Positions 38,415-48,569 of a DNA stretch of 64,000 nt are shown piece after piece. A program made the position numbers and the translations under genes. Origin of the DNA: Actinomycetes bacterium. GTDB lineage: Bacteria > Actinomycetota > Thermoleophilia > Solirubrobacterales > Solirubrobacteraceae. The stretch covers positions 22,926 to 86,925 of the forward strand of contig JAJYHG010000043.1 in NCBI GenBank assembly GCA_021784895.1, written 5' to 3'. Below the pieces are notes generated by a model. That model had not been told where the DNA came from. It saw nothing but the letters and a program-made list of their open reading frames with translations, and made no database searches. Positions within the stretch are counted from its first letter, which is position 1. Each line of letters starts with the position of its first letter.

Positions 38415-39164
38415 TCAACAGTCCACGGCAGCCGCAAGCTCCGCGAGCGCGCGGCTGAGAATGCGCGAGACCTGCATCTGCGAGACGCCGACATCCTGCG
38501 CTATCTCGCTCTGGGTCCGGTCGTGCGCGAAGCGCAGCGCCAACACCCGCCGGTCACGCTCCGACAACCGGCCAGCCACCGGCGCGAGCGAGGCCGCCAG
38601 GTTCACGAGCGAATAGCGTGCGTCCACCTCGCCGAGCAGGTCCGCGAGCGTGCCGGCCTCACCATCCCCGTCGTCGTGCGGCGTGTCGAGCGACACCGCG
38701 TGATGAGCCGCGGCTGCCTCCGCGGCCTCGAGCACCTCGCCCACGCTGATCTCGAGGAACTCAGCCACCTCCTGGTAGGTGGGCTCACGGCCGGTTCTGG
38801 TGGCCAGCTGCCGCTCAGCGTGCGAGACACGCAACGCCAGCTCCTGGATTCCGCGCGGCATGTGCACAGCCCAGCCACAGTCGCGGAAGTAGCGCTTCAG
38901 CTCGCCGAGGATTGTGGGCACAGCGAAGTGCTGAAAGCCGATCCCCCGGCTGGGGTCGTAGCGATCAATCGCCTTAACCAGGCCCAGGCTCGCGATCTGC
39001 TCGAGGTCATCCAGCGGCTCCCGGGCGCCGCGGTACCTCCGCGCGAGCCGGTGCGCAAGCGGCAGGTAGCGCCTGACCAGTTCCTCGCGGGCCGTCTCGT
39101 CCTGGTGTGAGCGCCAGCGCTCGAACAGCACCTGCACATCGGCACCGGACGCTCTGAAACCCAT
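38415..39164 (-). CDS. RNA polymerase sigma factor, SigB/SigF/SigG type
   Basis: VRRYLPLAHRLARRYRGAREPLDDLEQIASLGLVKAIDRYDPSRGIGFQHFAVPTILGELKRYFRDCGWAVHMPRGIQEL. Confidence 0.95.
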   Translation of the reverse strand: MGFRASGADVQVLFERWRSHQDETAREELVRRYLPLAHRLARRYRGAREPLDDLEQIASLGLVKAIDRYDPSRGIGFQHFAVPTILGELKRYFRDCGWAVHMPRGIQELALRVSHAERQLATRTGREPTYQEVAEFLEISVGEVLEAAEAAAAHHAVSLDTPHDDGDGEAGTLADLLGEVDARYSLVNLAASLAPVAGRLSERDRRVLALRFAHDRTQSEIAQDVGVSQMQVSRILSRALAELAAAVDC

Positions 39165-39248
39165 CAGCCAAGCCTAGCGCGCCGGTCCAGCCGCACGGCA
39201 GCGCCGGTTTCGGACAGCCGGGCCCGCTCGACTATCCTTGCCAGCCGT

Positions 39249-40229
39249 ATGCTCGCGGCGGTTTATGGCAACGGCTCCACCGAACTGACGCTGCAGGAGC
39301 TCCCAACCCCAGAGCCGGGGCCCGGCATGGTGCGCGTCAAGGTGGCCGTCTCGGGCGTCAACCCAACCGACTGGAAGACGCGCAAGGGCCTCACCGGCCG
39401 CACCCCAGCGAGCGCGGATAGCTTCCAGGTCCCCAACCAGGATGGCGCCGGCACGATCGACGCGGTTGGCGACGGCGTCGATGAGGCACGCATCGGCGAG
39501 CGCGTATGGCTGCTCATGGCAGCGCACAACAGCCGCTACGGCACGGCGGCGGAGTACACCGTCCTGCCGAGCGAGCAGGCGATCACGCTTCCGGACACCG
39601 CGTCGTTTGAGCTCGGCGCCTCACTGGGCGTGCCGGCCCTGACCGCAGCCTACTGCCTCACAGCTCACGAGCCGCTGGCGGGCGCGGCGGTGCTCGTCTC
39701 CGGCGGCGCGGGCGCGGTCGGCCACGCCGCGATCGAGCTCGCGCGCTTTGAGCAGGCGGGGCAGATCGTGGCGACGGTCAGCGGCCCGGAGAAGGCCGCC
39801 CTAGCCCGCACAGCCGGCGCCGACACGGTGGTCAACTACCGCGCGGCCGGCGCCGCCGAGCAGATCAGGGCGGCGGCGGCGCACGGAATTGACCGCTTCG
39901 TCGAGGTGGCGCTTGACCAGAACCTCGAGCTGGACCTGGCGGTTGCCGCCCCGCGGGCCCTGATCACCGCCTACGCCGCCGATGCGCAGAGCGTCGCGCA
40001 GGTCGCGGTCCGCCGCCTGATGGCGGCAAATATCACGCTGCGCTTCATGCTGCTCTACGCCGTCAGGCCGGCCGAGCGGCGCGCCGCGGTCGAGCTCACC
40101 CGCCGCGCGCTGGCCGCCGGGGCGCTCACCACGCTGCCGTTGCACCGCTTCACGCTCGCCCAGGCGGCCGCGGCACACGACGCGGTCGAGCGCGGTGCGG
40201 TCGGCAAGGTCGTGATCGACCTGAGCTGA
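39249..40229 (+). CDS. Quinone oxidoreductase-type zinc-independent MDR alcohol dehydrogenase
   Basis: MLAAVYGNGSTELTLQELPTPEPGPGMVRVKVAVSGVNPTDWKTRKG..VLVSGGAGAVGHAAIELA. Confidence 0.93.
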   Translation: MLAAVYGNGSTELTLQELPTPEPGPGMVRVKVAVSGVNPTDWKTRKGLTGRTPASADSFQVPNQDGAGTIDAVGDGVDEARIGERVWLLMAAHNSRYGTAAEYTVLPSEQAITLPDTASFELGASLGVPALTAAYCLTAHEPLAGAAVLVSGGAGAVGHAAIELARFEQAGQIVATVSGPEKAALARTAGADTVVNYRAAGAAEQIRAAAAHGIDRFVEVALDQNLELDLAVAAPRALITAYAADAQSVAQVAVRRLMAANITLRFMLLYAVRPAERRAAVELTRRALAAGALTTLPLHRFTLAQAAAAHDAVERGAVGKVVIDLS

Positions 40230-40267
40230 GCATCGCGCGGCCTCCCCGGGCTGGCTGCCGGCCGCAG

Positions 40268-40349
40268 TGGCGGGAGGAGGATTCGAACCTCCGAAGGCAG
40301 TGCCAACTGATTTACAGTCAGTCCCCTTTGACCGCTCGGGAATCCCGCC
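40268..40349 (-). tRNA. tRNA-Tyr (GTA anticodon)
   Basis: GGCGGGATTCCCGAGCGGTCAAAGGGGACTGACTGTAAATCAGTTGGC..GGTTCGAATCCTCCTCCCGCCA; long variable arm. Confidence 0.95.
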
Positions 40350-40451
40350 AAGAAGCGCGAGTGTAGTGGGTCACGGGTCCGGGCATCACGGTCGCCGACC
40401 CTGGTGTCACGGTCGCGGGCGCAGCGCTCAGCGCCGCCGGGCCAGCCCGCA

Positions 40452-41621
40452 TCAGACCGCCTCCCGGAGCCGCTGTGCCTCCGGCAGGGCCTCGAGCTTC
40501 TTGAGCGTGTGGGTCTCGATCTGCCGGATCCGCTCGCGGGTGACGTTAAAGGCGCGCCCCACCTCCTCGAGCGTGCAGGGGCGCTCCCCGACGAGGCCGA
40601 AGCGCATCTCTATGACCTCGCGCTCGCGCTCAGGCAGCGCCGCCAGCACACGCCGCAGACTCTCCCGGCGCAGCCGCTCGGCGGCAAGCTCAAACGGCGA
40701 CTCCGCCGCCTGATCCTCCACGAAGTCACCGAGCTCGGCGTCGTCCTCGTCACCGACGGGCTTGTCGAGCGATACCGGCTGCTGGGCCATGCGCATGACC
40801 TCGCGCACCTCCCTGACGGTCGTGCCGAGCTCGGCTGCGACCTCGGCGGGCGTCGGCTCCCGGCCCAGCTGCTGCACTAGCTGGCGCTCGGCATGCACGA
40901 CCTTGTTGAGCCTCTCGACCATATGGACGGGGATCCGGATCGTCCGGCCCTTGTCCGCCAGCGCCCGCGTGACCGCCTGGCGGATCCACCAGGTGGCGTA
41001 GGTCGAGAACTTGTAGCCCCGCCGGTAGTCGAACTTCTCCACAGCACGGATCAAGCCCATCGACCCTTCCTGGATCAGGTCCAGGAAGGTCAGCCCCCGG
41101 CCCAGGTAGCACTTGGCGATCGAAACCACGAGCCGGAGATTTGCTTCGATCATCTGCTGCTTGGCGTCCATGTCGCCGCGCTCGATCCGGCGCGCGAGCA
41201 CCACCTCCTGCTGCGCGGTGAGCAGGCTCACGCGCCCGATCGCGCGCAGGTAGAGGCGCAGCGAATCAAGGCTCGGCTCGACCGTGAGGTCAAGCTCGCC
41301 ACGCTTGGCACGGCTGCGCTCAGCTTCGCTATCAGGGTCGGCATCGGGGTCGGCAGCCGCAGCCGCGCTCGCCTCCACGCTGTCGGTTTCGGAGCGCGCA
41401 AGCCGGCCGTCGGACTCGACGACCTCGATGCCCTGCTCGTCGAGGTAGCTGTGCAGCTCCCGGACCTGTTCCTTGCTCGCCTCGAACTCCTCGAGACACG
41501 CAACCACCTGCTCAAAGCTCACAAACCCACGCTCTTGCCCCTCCGCAATGAGCTCCCGCACCTCCTCGATCTCAGTGATCGGTGCCTCATCACTGAGCAA
41601 TGCGGTTGCGTTGTCGCTCAA
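40452..41621 (-). CDS. rpoD: RNA polymerase major sigma-70 factor (RpoD/SigA type), TTG start with strong SD
   Basis: [105 protein letters not shown]. Confidence 0.95.
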   Translation of the reverse strand: MSDNATALLSDEAPITEIEEVRELIAEGQERGFVSFEQVVACLEEFEASKEQVRELHSYLDEQGIEVVESDGRLARSETDSVEASAAAAADPDADPDSEAERSRAKRGELDLTVEPSLDSLRLYLRAIGRVSLLTAQQEVVLARRIERGDMDAKQQMIEANLRLVVSIAKCYLGRGLTFLDLIQEGSMGLIRAVEKFDYRRGYKFSTYATWWIRQAVTRALADKGRTIRIPVHMVERLNKVVHAERQLVQQLGREPTPAEVAAELGTTVREVREVMRMAQQPVSLDKPVGDEDDAELGDFVEDQAAESPFELAAERLRRESLRRVLAALPEREREVIEMRFGLVGERPCTLEEVGRAFNVTRERIRQIETHTLKKLEALPEAQRLREAV

Positions 41622-41657
41622 CCTCCGACTCCTTCCGGACCAGGGACCAGCAATCAC

Positions 41658-41680
41658 GGGCCCCTGTCGGACAGGGGCCC
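41658..41680. promoter_or_regulatory. GC-rich hairpin in the rpoD 5' leader
   Basis: GGGCCCCTGTC-G-GACAGGGGCCC, 37 nt upstream of the TTG start. Confidence 0.5.
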
Positions 41681-41806
41681 CCCACCGTTGTGTCCTCCCT
41701 CGAGGGACCGACGAGTGATACCACAGATTCGCGGCGCTCGTATCAAACAGCACGACGCTGACTCGCCTGGTTTGACTGCGCAGCCGACGCTCTAAGCTTG
41801 GATGTA

Positions 41807-42805
41807 ATGAGGTGCTCGAATTCCCAAGCCACCGCGGTCGACGTCCAGGCACAGCTGCCGTCGCTGCGCCTGAGCCTCACGCAGGTCGGCGTGACCGGCG
41901 TCGAGAAGGTGATCCGGCTCCACATGGCCGGCAGCGATCACCTCTTCTGGGCGCGCTTTGAGTGCGTTGTCGAACTCGGCACCGACCAGAAGGGCGCGCA
42001 CATGTCGCGCTTCGAGGAGGTCGTCAACGAGGCGATCGGCGAGGTCGTGCTCGGCGAATCACCGTTCCGCGCCGAGACGCTCGCCGAGCACATAGCCGAG
42101 CTGGTGCGTACCAGGCAGCACGCGCGCCGCGCGGAGGTCACGGTGGAGGCGCGTTTCCCCGAGCACAAGCCAGCCCCCGTATCGGGGATCGAGACGCAGG
42201 AGCTCTACACGCTGCACGGTTGCGCGGTCAGCTCGGCGTCCGGTACACGGCGCCTGATCGGGGTGGCCGCCCAGGGCATGACAGCCTGCCCCTGCGCCCA
42301 GGAGCTGGTGGCGGCCGGCGCCCGCGCCCGGCTCGACGAGGAGGGCTACGACGGCGACGAGATCGACCGCATCCTCGCCGCCGTACCGGTCGCCACGCAC
42401 AACCAGCGCGGGCTCGGCACCCTGCACATCGGCCTGCCGGAAGGATCTGCGATCGAGCTCGACGCAACCCTGTTGCTCGATATCGTCGAGCAATCGATGT
42501 CGTCGGAGATCTACGAGCTGATGAAGCGCTCCGACGAGGCCCACGTCGTCGAGAAGGCGCACCGTCGCCCACGCTTCGTCGAGGACTGCGTGCGCGAGAT
42601 GATCCGTGGCGTCGTCGAGCGGCTGCCCGATCTCCCTGACGAGGTGTTCGTCTCAGCCCGCCAGGAAAACCTGGAGACGATCCATCAGCACAACGTGGTC
42701 GCCGAGCGGTTCGGCACCCTCGGCGAGATCAGGCGCGAGCTCGACACGGGCGTGAGCGCGTCCCAGCACACGAGCCGGCGAGCCTGGCTCGACGCGACAG
42801 CCTGA
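41807..42805 (+). CDS. folE2: GTP cyclohydrolase FolE2/MptA
   Basis: [29 protein letters not shown]...[12 protein letters not shown]; initiator uncertain near 41798-41807. Confidence 0.93.
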   Translation: MRCSNSQATAVDVQAQLPSLRLSLTQVGVTGVEKVIRLHMAGSDHLFWARFECVVELGTDQKGAHMSRFEEVVNEAIGEVVLGESPFRAETLAEHIAELVRTRQHARRAEVTVEARFPEHKPAPVSGIETQELYTLHGCAVSSASGTRRLIGVAAQGMTACPCAQELVAAGARARLDEEGYDGDEIDRILAAVPVATHNQRGLGTLHIGLPEGSAIELDATLLLDIVEQSMSSEIYELMKRSDEAHVVEKAHRRPRFVEDCVREMIRGVVERLPDLPDEVFVSARQENLETIHQHNVVAERFGTLGEIRRELDTGVSASQHTSRRAWLDATA

Positions 42806-42880
42806 CGCCCGCGGAGCAACGCCGCCGCATGGCTCCCGGCGAAATGGCGCTGTCGCCACGCAATGCGGTAGCTTGACGGT

Positions 42881-43462
42881 ATGCCTCTAGTCCCCATGGT
42901 CATCGAGCGCACCGCCCGGGGCGAGCGCGAATTCGACATCTACAGCCGGCTGCTGAACGAGCGGATCATCTTCCTTGGGGTGCCGATTGACGACATCGTC
43001 GCCAACCTGGTCGTCGCCCAGCTGCTGCATCTGGAGTCCTCAGACCCCGACAAGGACATCTCCATCTACATCAACTGCCCCGGCGGGTCGATCTACGCCG
43101 GGCTCGCGATCTACGACACAATGCAGTTCATCAAGCCGCAGGTGCAGACGATCTGCGTCGGGATCGCGATGTCGATGGGCTCGCTGCTGCTGATGGCCGG
43201 CGCGAAGGGCAAGCGCTTCTCACTGCCCAACAGCCGCATCCTCATCCACCAGCCGTCCTCCGGCTTCGAGGGGCAGTCCACCGACATTGAGATCCATGCC
43301 CGCGAGGTGCTCAACATCCGGCGGCGGATCGACGAGATCTACGCGCATCACACCGGCCAGACGGTGGAGAAGGTTCACGCCGACATGGAGCGCGACCGCT
43401 TCTTCAAGGCTCACGAGGCCGCCGAGTATGGCCTCATCGACAGAGTCATAGAGAAACACTGA
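42881..43462 (+). CDS. clpP: ATP-dependent Clp protease proteolytic subunit (copy 2)
   Basis: [76 protein letters not shown]. Confidence 0.97.
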   Translation: MPLVPMVIERTARGEREFDIYSRLLNERIIFLGVPIDDIVANLVVAQLLHLESSDPDKDISIYINCPGGSIYAGLAIYDTMQFIKPQVQTICVGIAMSMGSLLLMAGAKGKRFSLPNSRILIHQPSSGFEGQSTDIEIHAREVLNIRRRIDEIYAHHTGQTVEKVHADMERDRFFKAHEAAEYGLIDRVIEKH

Positions 43463-43491
43463 TCCCGTCGAGATCTACTACCCTGCGCGTC

Positions 43492-43638
43492 ATGAGCAAC
43501 CTCCACGAGCAAGGGTTCGACGACGACGACGACTCCGGCTACGACGACGGTGGCCTGGACGAGGAGTCGGAGTTCGACGACCCCGAGGCATTTGACGACC
43601 TCGAATTTGACGAGGACGAAGACGAAGACGAGGAGTGA
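43492..43638 (+). CDS. Very acidic 48-aa protein downstream of clpP2
   Basis: MSNLHEQGFDDDDDSGYDDGGLDEESEFDDPEAFDDLEFDEDEDEDEE*; 27 of 48 residues D/E. Confidence 0.55.
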   Translation: MSNLHEQGFDDDDDSGYDDGGLDEESEFDDPEAFDDLEFDEDEDEDEE

Positions 43639-43698
43639 GACGGGCTCCTGGCGCTGGGCCGGCGTTACGCCGCAGCCCACGCCAGAAGCGCGTCGGAC

Positions 43699-44493
43699 TC
43701 AGGCGACCTGGTGCTCGATCGCGCCCAGGGAGTCGATCTCGATCCTGATCGTGTCTCCGGACTGCAGGTAGCGCGGCGGGTCCATGCCCTGACCGACACC
43801 ACCGGGCGTGCCGGTGAGGATCAGATCGCCGGGGCGAAGCGTGCAGGTCTCGCTGATGAAGGCGGTCAGCGCGCCGATCCCGAATACGAGGTTTGAGGTG
43901 TTCGAGTGCTGCCGCAGCTCACCGTTGACCCAGGTCCGCAGCTCCAGCTTGCCCGGCTCAGGCACCTCATCGGCCGTGGTCAGCCAGGGACCGAACGGGC
44001 AGAACGTATCTGCACCCTTCCCGCGTACCCACTGGGGCTCGCGCTTCTGCAGGTCGCGGCCGGTGACGTCATCTGCGACGCAGTAGCCGGCGACCTGGCC
44101 GCCGGCGCCAATCACGACCATCAGCTCGCCCTCGTAGTCGAGGCGCTGCACCACCTCGGGCTTGACGATCGGCCCGCCGGGCGGCGCCACCGAGCTCGTC
44201 ACCTTGACGAACACCGTCGGCCACTGCGGCGGCTCGTGACCCATCTCGGCGATGTGGTCGGCGTAGTTGAGGCCAATCGCGAAGATGGTTCCGGGATGGG
44301 GGACCGGAGCGAGCAGCGTGACCTCGGCGAGCGCAAAGCGCCCGAGGTTCGCGTCAGTCCCGCGCGTCCCGGCGAGCACATCCCGGACGGCGTCAGCGCC
44401 CTCGGCGAACACGCGCACGTGCTCACCCTCGACGACGCCGCCGAGTGGCTGGTCGAAGCTGGCAGTCCTGAAGGTGGCGAGTTTCATCGCCAC
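43699..44493 (-). CDS. Fumarylacetoacetate hydrolase family protein
   Basis: IFAIGLNYADHIAEMGHEPPQWPTVFVKVTSS..YEGELMVVIG..GDLILTGTPGGVGQG. Confidence 0.95.
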   Translation of the reverse strand: MAMKLATFRTASFDQPLGGVVEGEHVRVFAEGADAVRDVLAGTRGTDANLGRFALAEVTLLAPVPHPGTIFAIGLNYADHIAEMGHEPPQWPTVFVKVTSSVAPPGGPIVKPEVVQRLDYEGELMVVIGAGGQVAGYCVADDVTGRDLQKREPQWVRGKGADTFCPFGPWLTTADEVPEPGKLELRTWVNGELRQHSNTSNLVFGIGALTAFISETCTLRPGDLILTGTPGGVGQGMDPPRYLQSGDTIRIEIDSLGAIEHQVA

Positions 44494-44600
44494 AGCCTAG
44501 CCGACCAGGTACCTGGCTGGCGGTCCCGGGCCGCGAGGCAGCTTAGGCGAGCAAGCTGCACTGGCCGGCTGCGCTGGTTGGCGCTGAGCCGTCGCGCCCG

Positions 44601-45503
44601 TCAACCCGCGCGGAGCCAGCCCTCAGCCACCACCACCGCGCTGCCACCGACCGTGATCCGCGCCGGCGAGTCGGGCGGCCCCTCAACACGTGCGACCAGC
44701 CGCGAAGGGCGGCCGATCTCTGCGCCCTGAATTATCTCGAGCGCCCCGCCAGGTGAGTACCGCCCGTGACGGGCTAGGTGCAGCGCCAGCGGACCGGCCG
44801 CCGAGCCCGTGGCCGGGTCCTCCGGCACACCCAGGCCGGGACAGAAGACACGGCAGCGCACACGCGCGGGCACGTCCGCCGGCGAGCCCGCGCCCGGCGC
44901 CGGCGAGCCCACGCCCGGATCACACGCAGCGAAGCAGTCGATGCCGAGCGGCCCGAGCTTCGCGATCGCGGCCAGGTCGGGCTCGAGTACGCCCAGCCCG
45001 GACACATCGGCGACGCCGACCATGACGTGGGTCGGCCCATTGGTGTAGGCCTCGACCGGCAGCAGTGAGCCGTCCACACCGAGCGCGCTCAGCAGCTCGC
45101 CGGCACGGTCAAACGCGCACACGCTCGGCAGCGGCTGTTCCATCTCGCCAAAGACGATCGCCCCGTGCTCGCGCATGAGCGTGACCGGCACGATCCCCGC
45201 CCCGGTGCGCAGCCGCACGCGCTCCAGCTCGTGCTCGGCCCCCACCACGAAGGCGGCGCCGAGCACCGGATGCCCGGCGAACGGCAGCTCGGACTGGGGC
45301 GTGAAGATCCGCACGGTCGCGTCCGCCTCACCATCTCCGGGCAGCAGGAACACGGTCTCGGAGAGGTGAAGCTCGCGTGCGACCGCCTGCATCAGCCGGC
45401 TCGGGATCAGTTCGCCCGCCGTGAACACAGCCAGCGGGTTGCCGGTCAGGGGCGTGTCGGTGAAGACGTCGAGGACTGTGTAGGGGTGAGTGGACCCGGC
45501 CAT
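44601..45503 (-). CDS. PhzF-family isomerase
   Basis: YTVLDVFTDTPLTGNPLAVF..LHLSETVFLLP..RIFTPQSELPFAGHPVLGAAFV..EDPATGSAAGPLALHL. Confidence 0.95.
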   Translation of the reverse strand: MAGSTHPYTVLDVFTDTPLTGNPLAVFTAGELIPSRLMQAVARELHLSETVFLLPGDGEADATVRIFTPQSELPFAGHPVLGAAFVVGAEHELERVRLRTGAGIVPVTLMREHGAIVFGEMEQPLPSVCAFDRAGELLSALGVDGSLLPVEAYTNGPTHVMVGVADVSGLGVLEPDLAAIAKLGPLGIDCFAACDPGVGSPAPGAGSPADVPARVRCRVFCPGLGVPEDPATGSAAGPLALHLARHGRYSPGGALEIIQGAEIGRPSRLVARVEGPPDSPARITVGGSAVVVAEGWLRAG

Positions 45504-45594
45504 CGCTGCCGCTAGAGCATGCCACGAAGCGCCGCCATCTTTACTCTGCTGCTAACGCCGAGGTTGACCCCGCGCAGCAGCACGACCTGGGCGC

Positions 45595-45630
45595 CGATCA
45601 GGGCTCCAACCGCGGTTGGAGCCCTGATCG
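45595..45630. terminator. 36-bp perfect palindrome downstream of the secreted-protein gene (candidate terminator without T-tract)
   Basis: CGATCAGGGCTCCAACCG/CGGTTGGAGCCCTGATCG. Confidence 0.6.
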
Positions 45631-45640
45631 CATGCTCAGC

Positions 45641-47359
45641 CTAGCCGCAGGCGTTGCTCATCACCGGCCCCTCGAACTCCGGGTAGCCGAGCGTGGACTG
45701 CAGGTCGCTGCCGTACTGGGCGTCGCCGCTGAAGTCGTTGACGCCCGCACCCGTGCTGACGTTGCCGAACTCGATCGTGCAGGTCGCCTGCCCGCGCCCG
45801 TGCCCGCTCGTCACCCTCGTCCAGTACGGGTAGAACGCGCCCGGAGCGGTCGGCGGTGGCAGCGCACAGCCGGTGCCGTTTGGCTGGCAGGTCGACTCGC
45901 TGAGCGCCGTGTCGGTCTGCATGAAGAACTGCGCGTACTGCTTGCCCGCGGTCGTTGGCAGCTGCTGCACGAAGCTCCCAGGCAGCGTCGCGGTCGGCTG
46001 CGAGCCGGTCGGCCACTCCGGCCAGTACGAACTGCCGTCAAAGTCCAGGTCGCCGTTCTGGGCGAAATCGTCCATGCACCCGGACATCAGGTCCGGGGCG
46101 GACCTGAGTTGGCCATGCGTGTCTCCCGCCGGATAGCAGAGCGCGTCTGAGACCTCCCCGCTCAGACTGGTCGGGCCGTCGCCGCTGGCGCCAGCGGCCG
46201 CTTCGTAGGGTCCGTTGCAGGTGTTGTAGTAGGTGTCATGCACCCCGAGCCCGAGCGTGAGCGTGGCCGGGCTGCTCACCGACGTGCACGGCGTGAAGTG
46301 GCCGATCTCAAACTCGGTCGAGATGTTGGTCTGCAGCGCCGCCCACGGCACGATGTTGGCCTTGGCCGCGGTCGCATACTCAGGCTGGAAGTTGAACGGG
46401 GTTCCCGAGCAGTTGGCGGGTGAGGTGTTGGCAAAACCGTTGGCCGCCGAGGCCTGCATGTAGCCCGTCTGGCCCGTGGTCAGATCCTGGATCACCACCT
46501 CAAAGGCGTGCCCACCTCCGGGGGCTTTGGCGTCGTACATGTGGACGGTGATCTGATCGCCGGGGTTCATCATCAGCGTGTGGCTGTTGGGCGTGAAGGT
46601 GGCCAGGTTCGAGAGCTGCGGTGAGGCCGGCCCGGTCGGCACCCCGTTGGTCTGGATCCAGGCGAAGTTGACAGGCTCGATACAGGCCGGATTGCAGGTC
46701 GTAAAGCCGCTCGTGCACTCGAGGCTGTCGATCGTCAGCGCCGCGCACCACTGCGTGTCGTTGCAGCTGGTCGAGTCGACAAACGGCGGCATCCCCGGCG
46801 GGTAGAGCTGAAGCTCCATGAACGCCGAGCCGCCGCCCGCGTAGCAGCCCGTTGTCTGGAACGGGGCACAGGTCGAGGCGTTGCTGTCGCTGAGCGGTGT
46901 GCACGCCGCCTCCGGGTAGGAGTTGGGGTCGCACATCGCCATCGAGAACCACGGCGCCACGGTCAGCTCAAACCAGTGCGACACGTCGGAGCCCGGGGTC
47001 TTGACAGTCGGCGCCGCGCTCGGGTCGCGCGGCAGCGTCTCGGTCCAGGTCACGTTGTTTCCTGAGCCTGGAGTCGTTGAGAGGAACGTCATGTCCGGCT
47101 CGTCATGGCCGATGTAGAGGCCGTTGTCATAGAAGCGCCCGTTCCAGGTGTTGGGCGTCCAGGTGCTGAAGCCGCGGACGTCGGTGCAGTTCAGCCGCCG
47201 GTTGACTGAGGTCTGCACCGTACTCTGCCCGTTGCAGTCAAGCTCACCGAAGCTCGACGGCTTCAGTGGACCGGCCACGGCGGTGGCCGCCGTGCCGAGG
47301 TACAGCAGGGCGCTGAGGACCAGCCCCAGCCCGACCCGAAGAACTATTCGTGACGACAT
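45641..47359 (-). CDS. Secreted cysteine-rich hypothetical protein (start MSSRIVLRVGLGLVLSALL)
   Basis: Signal peptide ending AVAGP; many Cys; no family recognised. Confidence 0.7.
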   Translation of the reverse strand: MSSRIVLRVGLGLVLSALLYLGTAATAVAGPLKPSSFGELDCNGQSTVQTSVNRRLNCTDVRGFSTWTPNTWNGRFYDNGLYIGHDEPDMTFLSTTPGSGNNVTWTETLPRDPSAAPTVKTPGSDVSHWFELTVAPWFSMAMCDPNSYPEAACTPLSDSNASTCAPFQTTGCYAGGGSAFMELQLYPPGMPPFVDSTSCNDTQWCAALTIDSLECTSGFTTCNPACIEPVNFAWIQTNGVPTGPASPQLSNLATFTPNSHTLMMNPGDQITVHMYDAKAPGGGHAFEVVIQDLTTGQTGYMQASAANGFANTSPANCSGTPFNFQPEYATAAKANIVPWAALQTNISTEFEIGHFTPCTSVSSPATLTLGLGVHDTYYNTCNGPYEAAAGASGDGPTSLSGEVSDALCYPAGDTHGQLRSAPDLMSGCMDDFAQNGDLDFDGSSYWPEWPTGSQPTATLPGSFVQQLPTTAGKQYAQFFMQTDTALSESTCQPNGTGCALPPPTAPGAFYPYWTRVTSGHGRGQATCTIEFGNVSTGAGVNDFSGDAQYGSDLQSTLGYPEFEGPVMSNACG

Positions 47360-47390
47360 CTCTCCTCCTCGACAGTCGCCTCGCCTTATT

Positions 47391-47592
47391 TGGGGTGCGA
47401 GCCTAACGCGCGCGCCGCCGCGTTGCAAGCCCTCAGCGCAACAGGCTGAGGCTCAGCCCAGGATCAGCCCGAGGCGGCGCTCGAGCGCGCCGGCCAGCAG
47501 CTCGCGCACCTGCCCGGGCTCGAAGCGCTCGACCAGTGCCGCCAGGAAGCCCCCGATCACGAGCTGCTTGGCCTCGGCCTCCGGCAGGCCGT
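47391..47592. repeat. Direct repeat copy A of the sufD 3' end (202 bp, 3 mismatches to copy B)
   Basis: Ungapped alignment of 47391-47592 to 50762-50963 at offset 3371. Confidence 0.97.
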
Positions 47593-48158
47593 CGAAGCGC
47601 GAGTGTGCGCAACACTATTGGAGCGGCCGCGGAATTCTCCGGTTGTGGATCGCGCACTCAAACCGCCATTGCGCGCGGGCGGCGGGTTTGCCGCGGACCA
47701 GCACCCGGCGGTGAGCGAGATCACGCTCAACACGCCGTCGCGGTCCTGGGTCACGAATCCAGGCGTGCCGTTGACCTCGGCTAGGAGCATGGGTCGCTCA
47801 AAGGCGAATAAGTCCTTCCAATCGTCGGGGCCGATCTGATCGACGATGAAGCAACCCTTCATCAGGCGGATTGGATCCAGCGGATACGGACCGTCCGCGC
47901 CGTCGGCGATCAACAGCATGATGTCTTGACGATCTACGCTGGCCATTGCTCCCTCCTCATTAACGACAGACCCGCTGATCCTGAAGCCGAGATCGTAACG
48001 TCCGGTTCGGCGCGCTATTCGCATTGCCTGCTTTCTGGTCGGTGAGGTCGGTGGCGCGCACCTCTACTGTGCGGCACCGCGCAGCTAGCTGGGTATCGCT
48101 TCGCCACTCGTGTCCGCCTGCTCCTCGCTATCGCGATGGCGACTTCTTGCCGTTGCGG

Positions 48159-48569
48159 TCAGGGCGAGATGAGATCGGCGCCGGGGATGTAGCGCGCGAT
48201 GCGGGTGGGGTCTCGTGTAAGCAACGGGCGGCCGGTCACGGCTGCATGAGCACCGATCAGGAAGTCGGGCAGAATCGCCTGACGGCTACCGCCTGCGCGG
48301 CGGTACTCGGCGTGAGCATGACCGGCCAGGAAGCTGGCGGCCGACGGGATCGCTTCGATAACGCACATCGACGGCAGTGCGTCGCGCAGCGCCTCGACAC
48401 GCGAGAAGCGCGGAGCGATCTCGGCGAGCACGACGGCGTTGAGCACCAGCGCCCCGCGCTCTGCGGCCTCGGTCAATCGCGCTTGTGACCACGCAAGCCA
48501 GGTCTCATCCTCGGTGAACACGTCCAGCAGGACGCTGCTGTCCACCACCGTGCCGGCGGTCGCGCTCAC
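48159..48569 (-). CDS. PIN-domain toxin (VapC-like), module 1
   Basis: GTVVDSSVLLDVFTEDETW..NAVVLAEIAPRF..LPDFLIGAHAAVTGRPLLTRDPTRIARYIPGADLISP. Confidence 0.88.
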   Translation of the reverse strand: MSATAGTVVDSSVLLDVFTEDETWLAWSQARLTEAAERGALVLNAVVLAEIAPRFSRVEALRDALPSMCVIEAIPSAASFLAGHAHAEYRRAGGSRQAILPDFLIGAHAAVTGRPLLTRDPTRIARYIPGADLISP

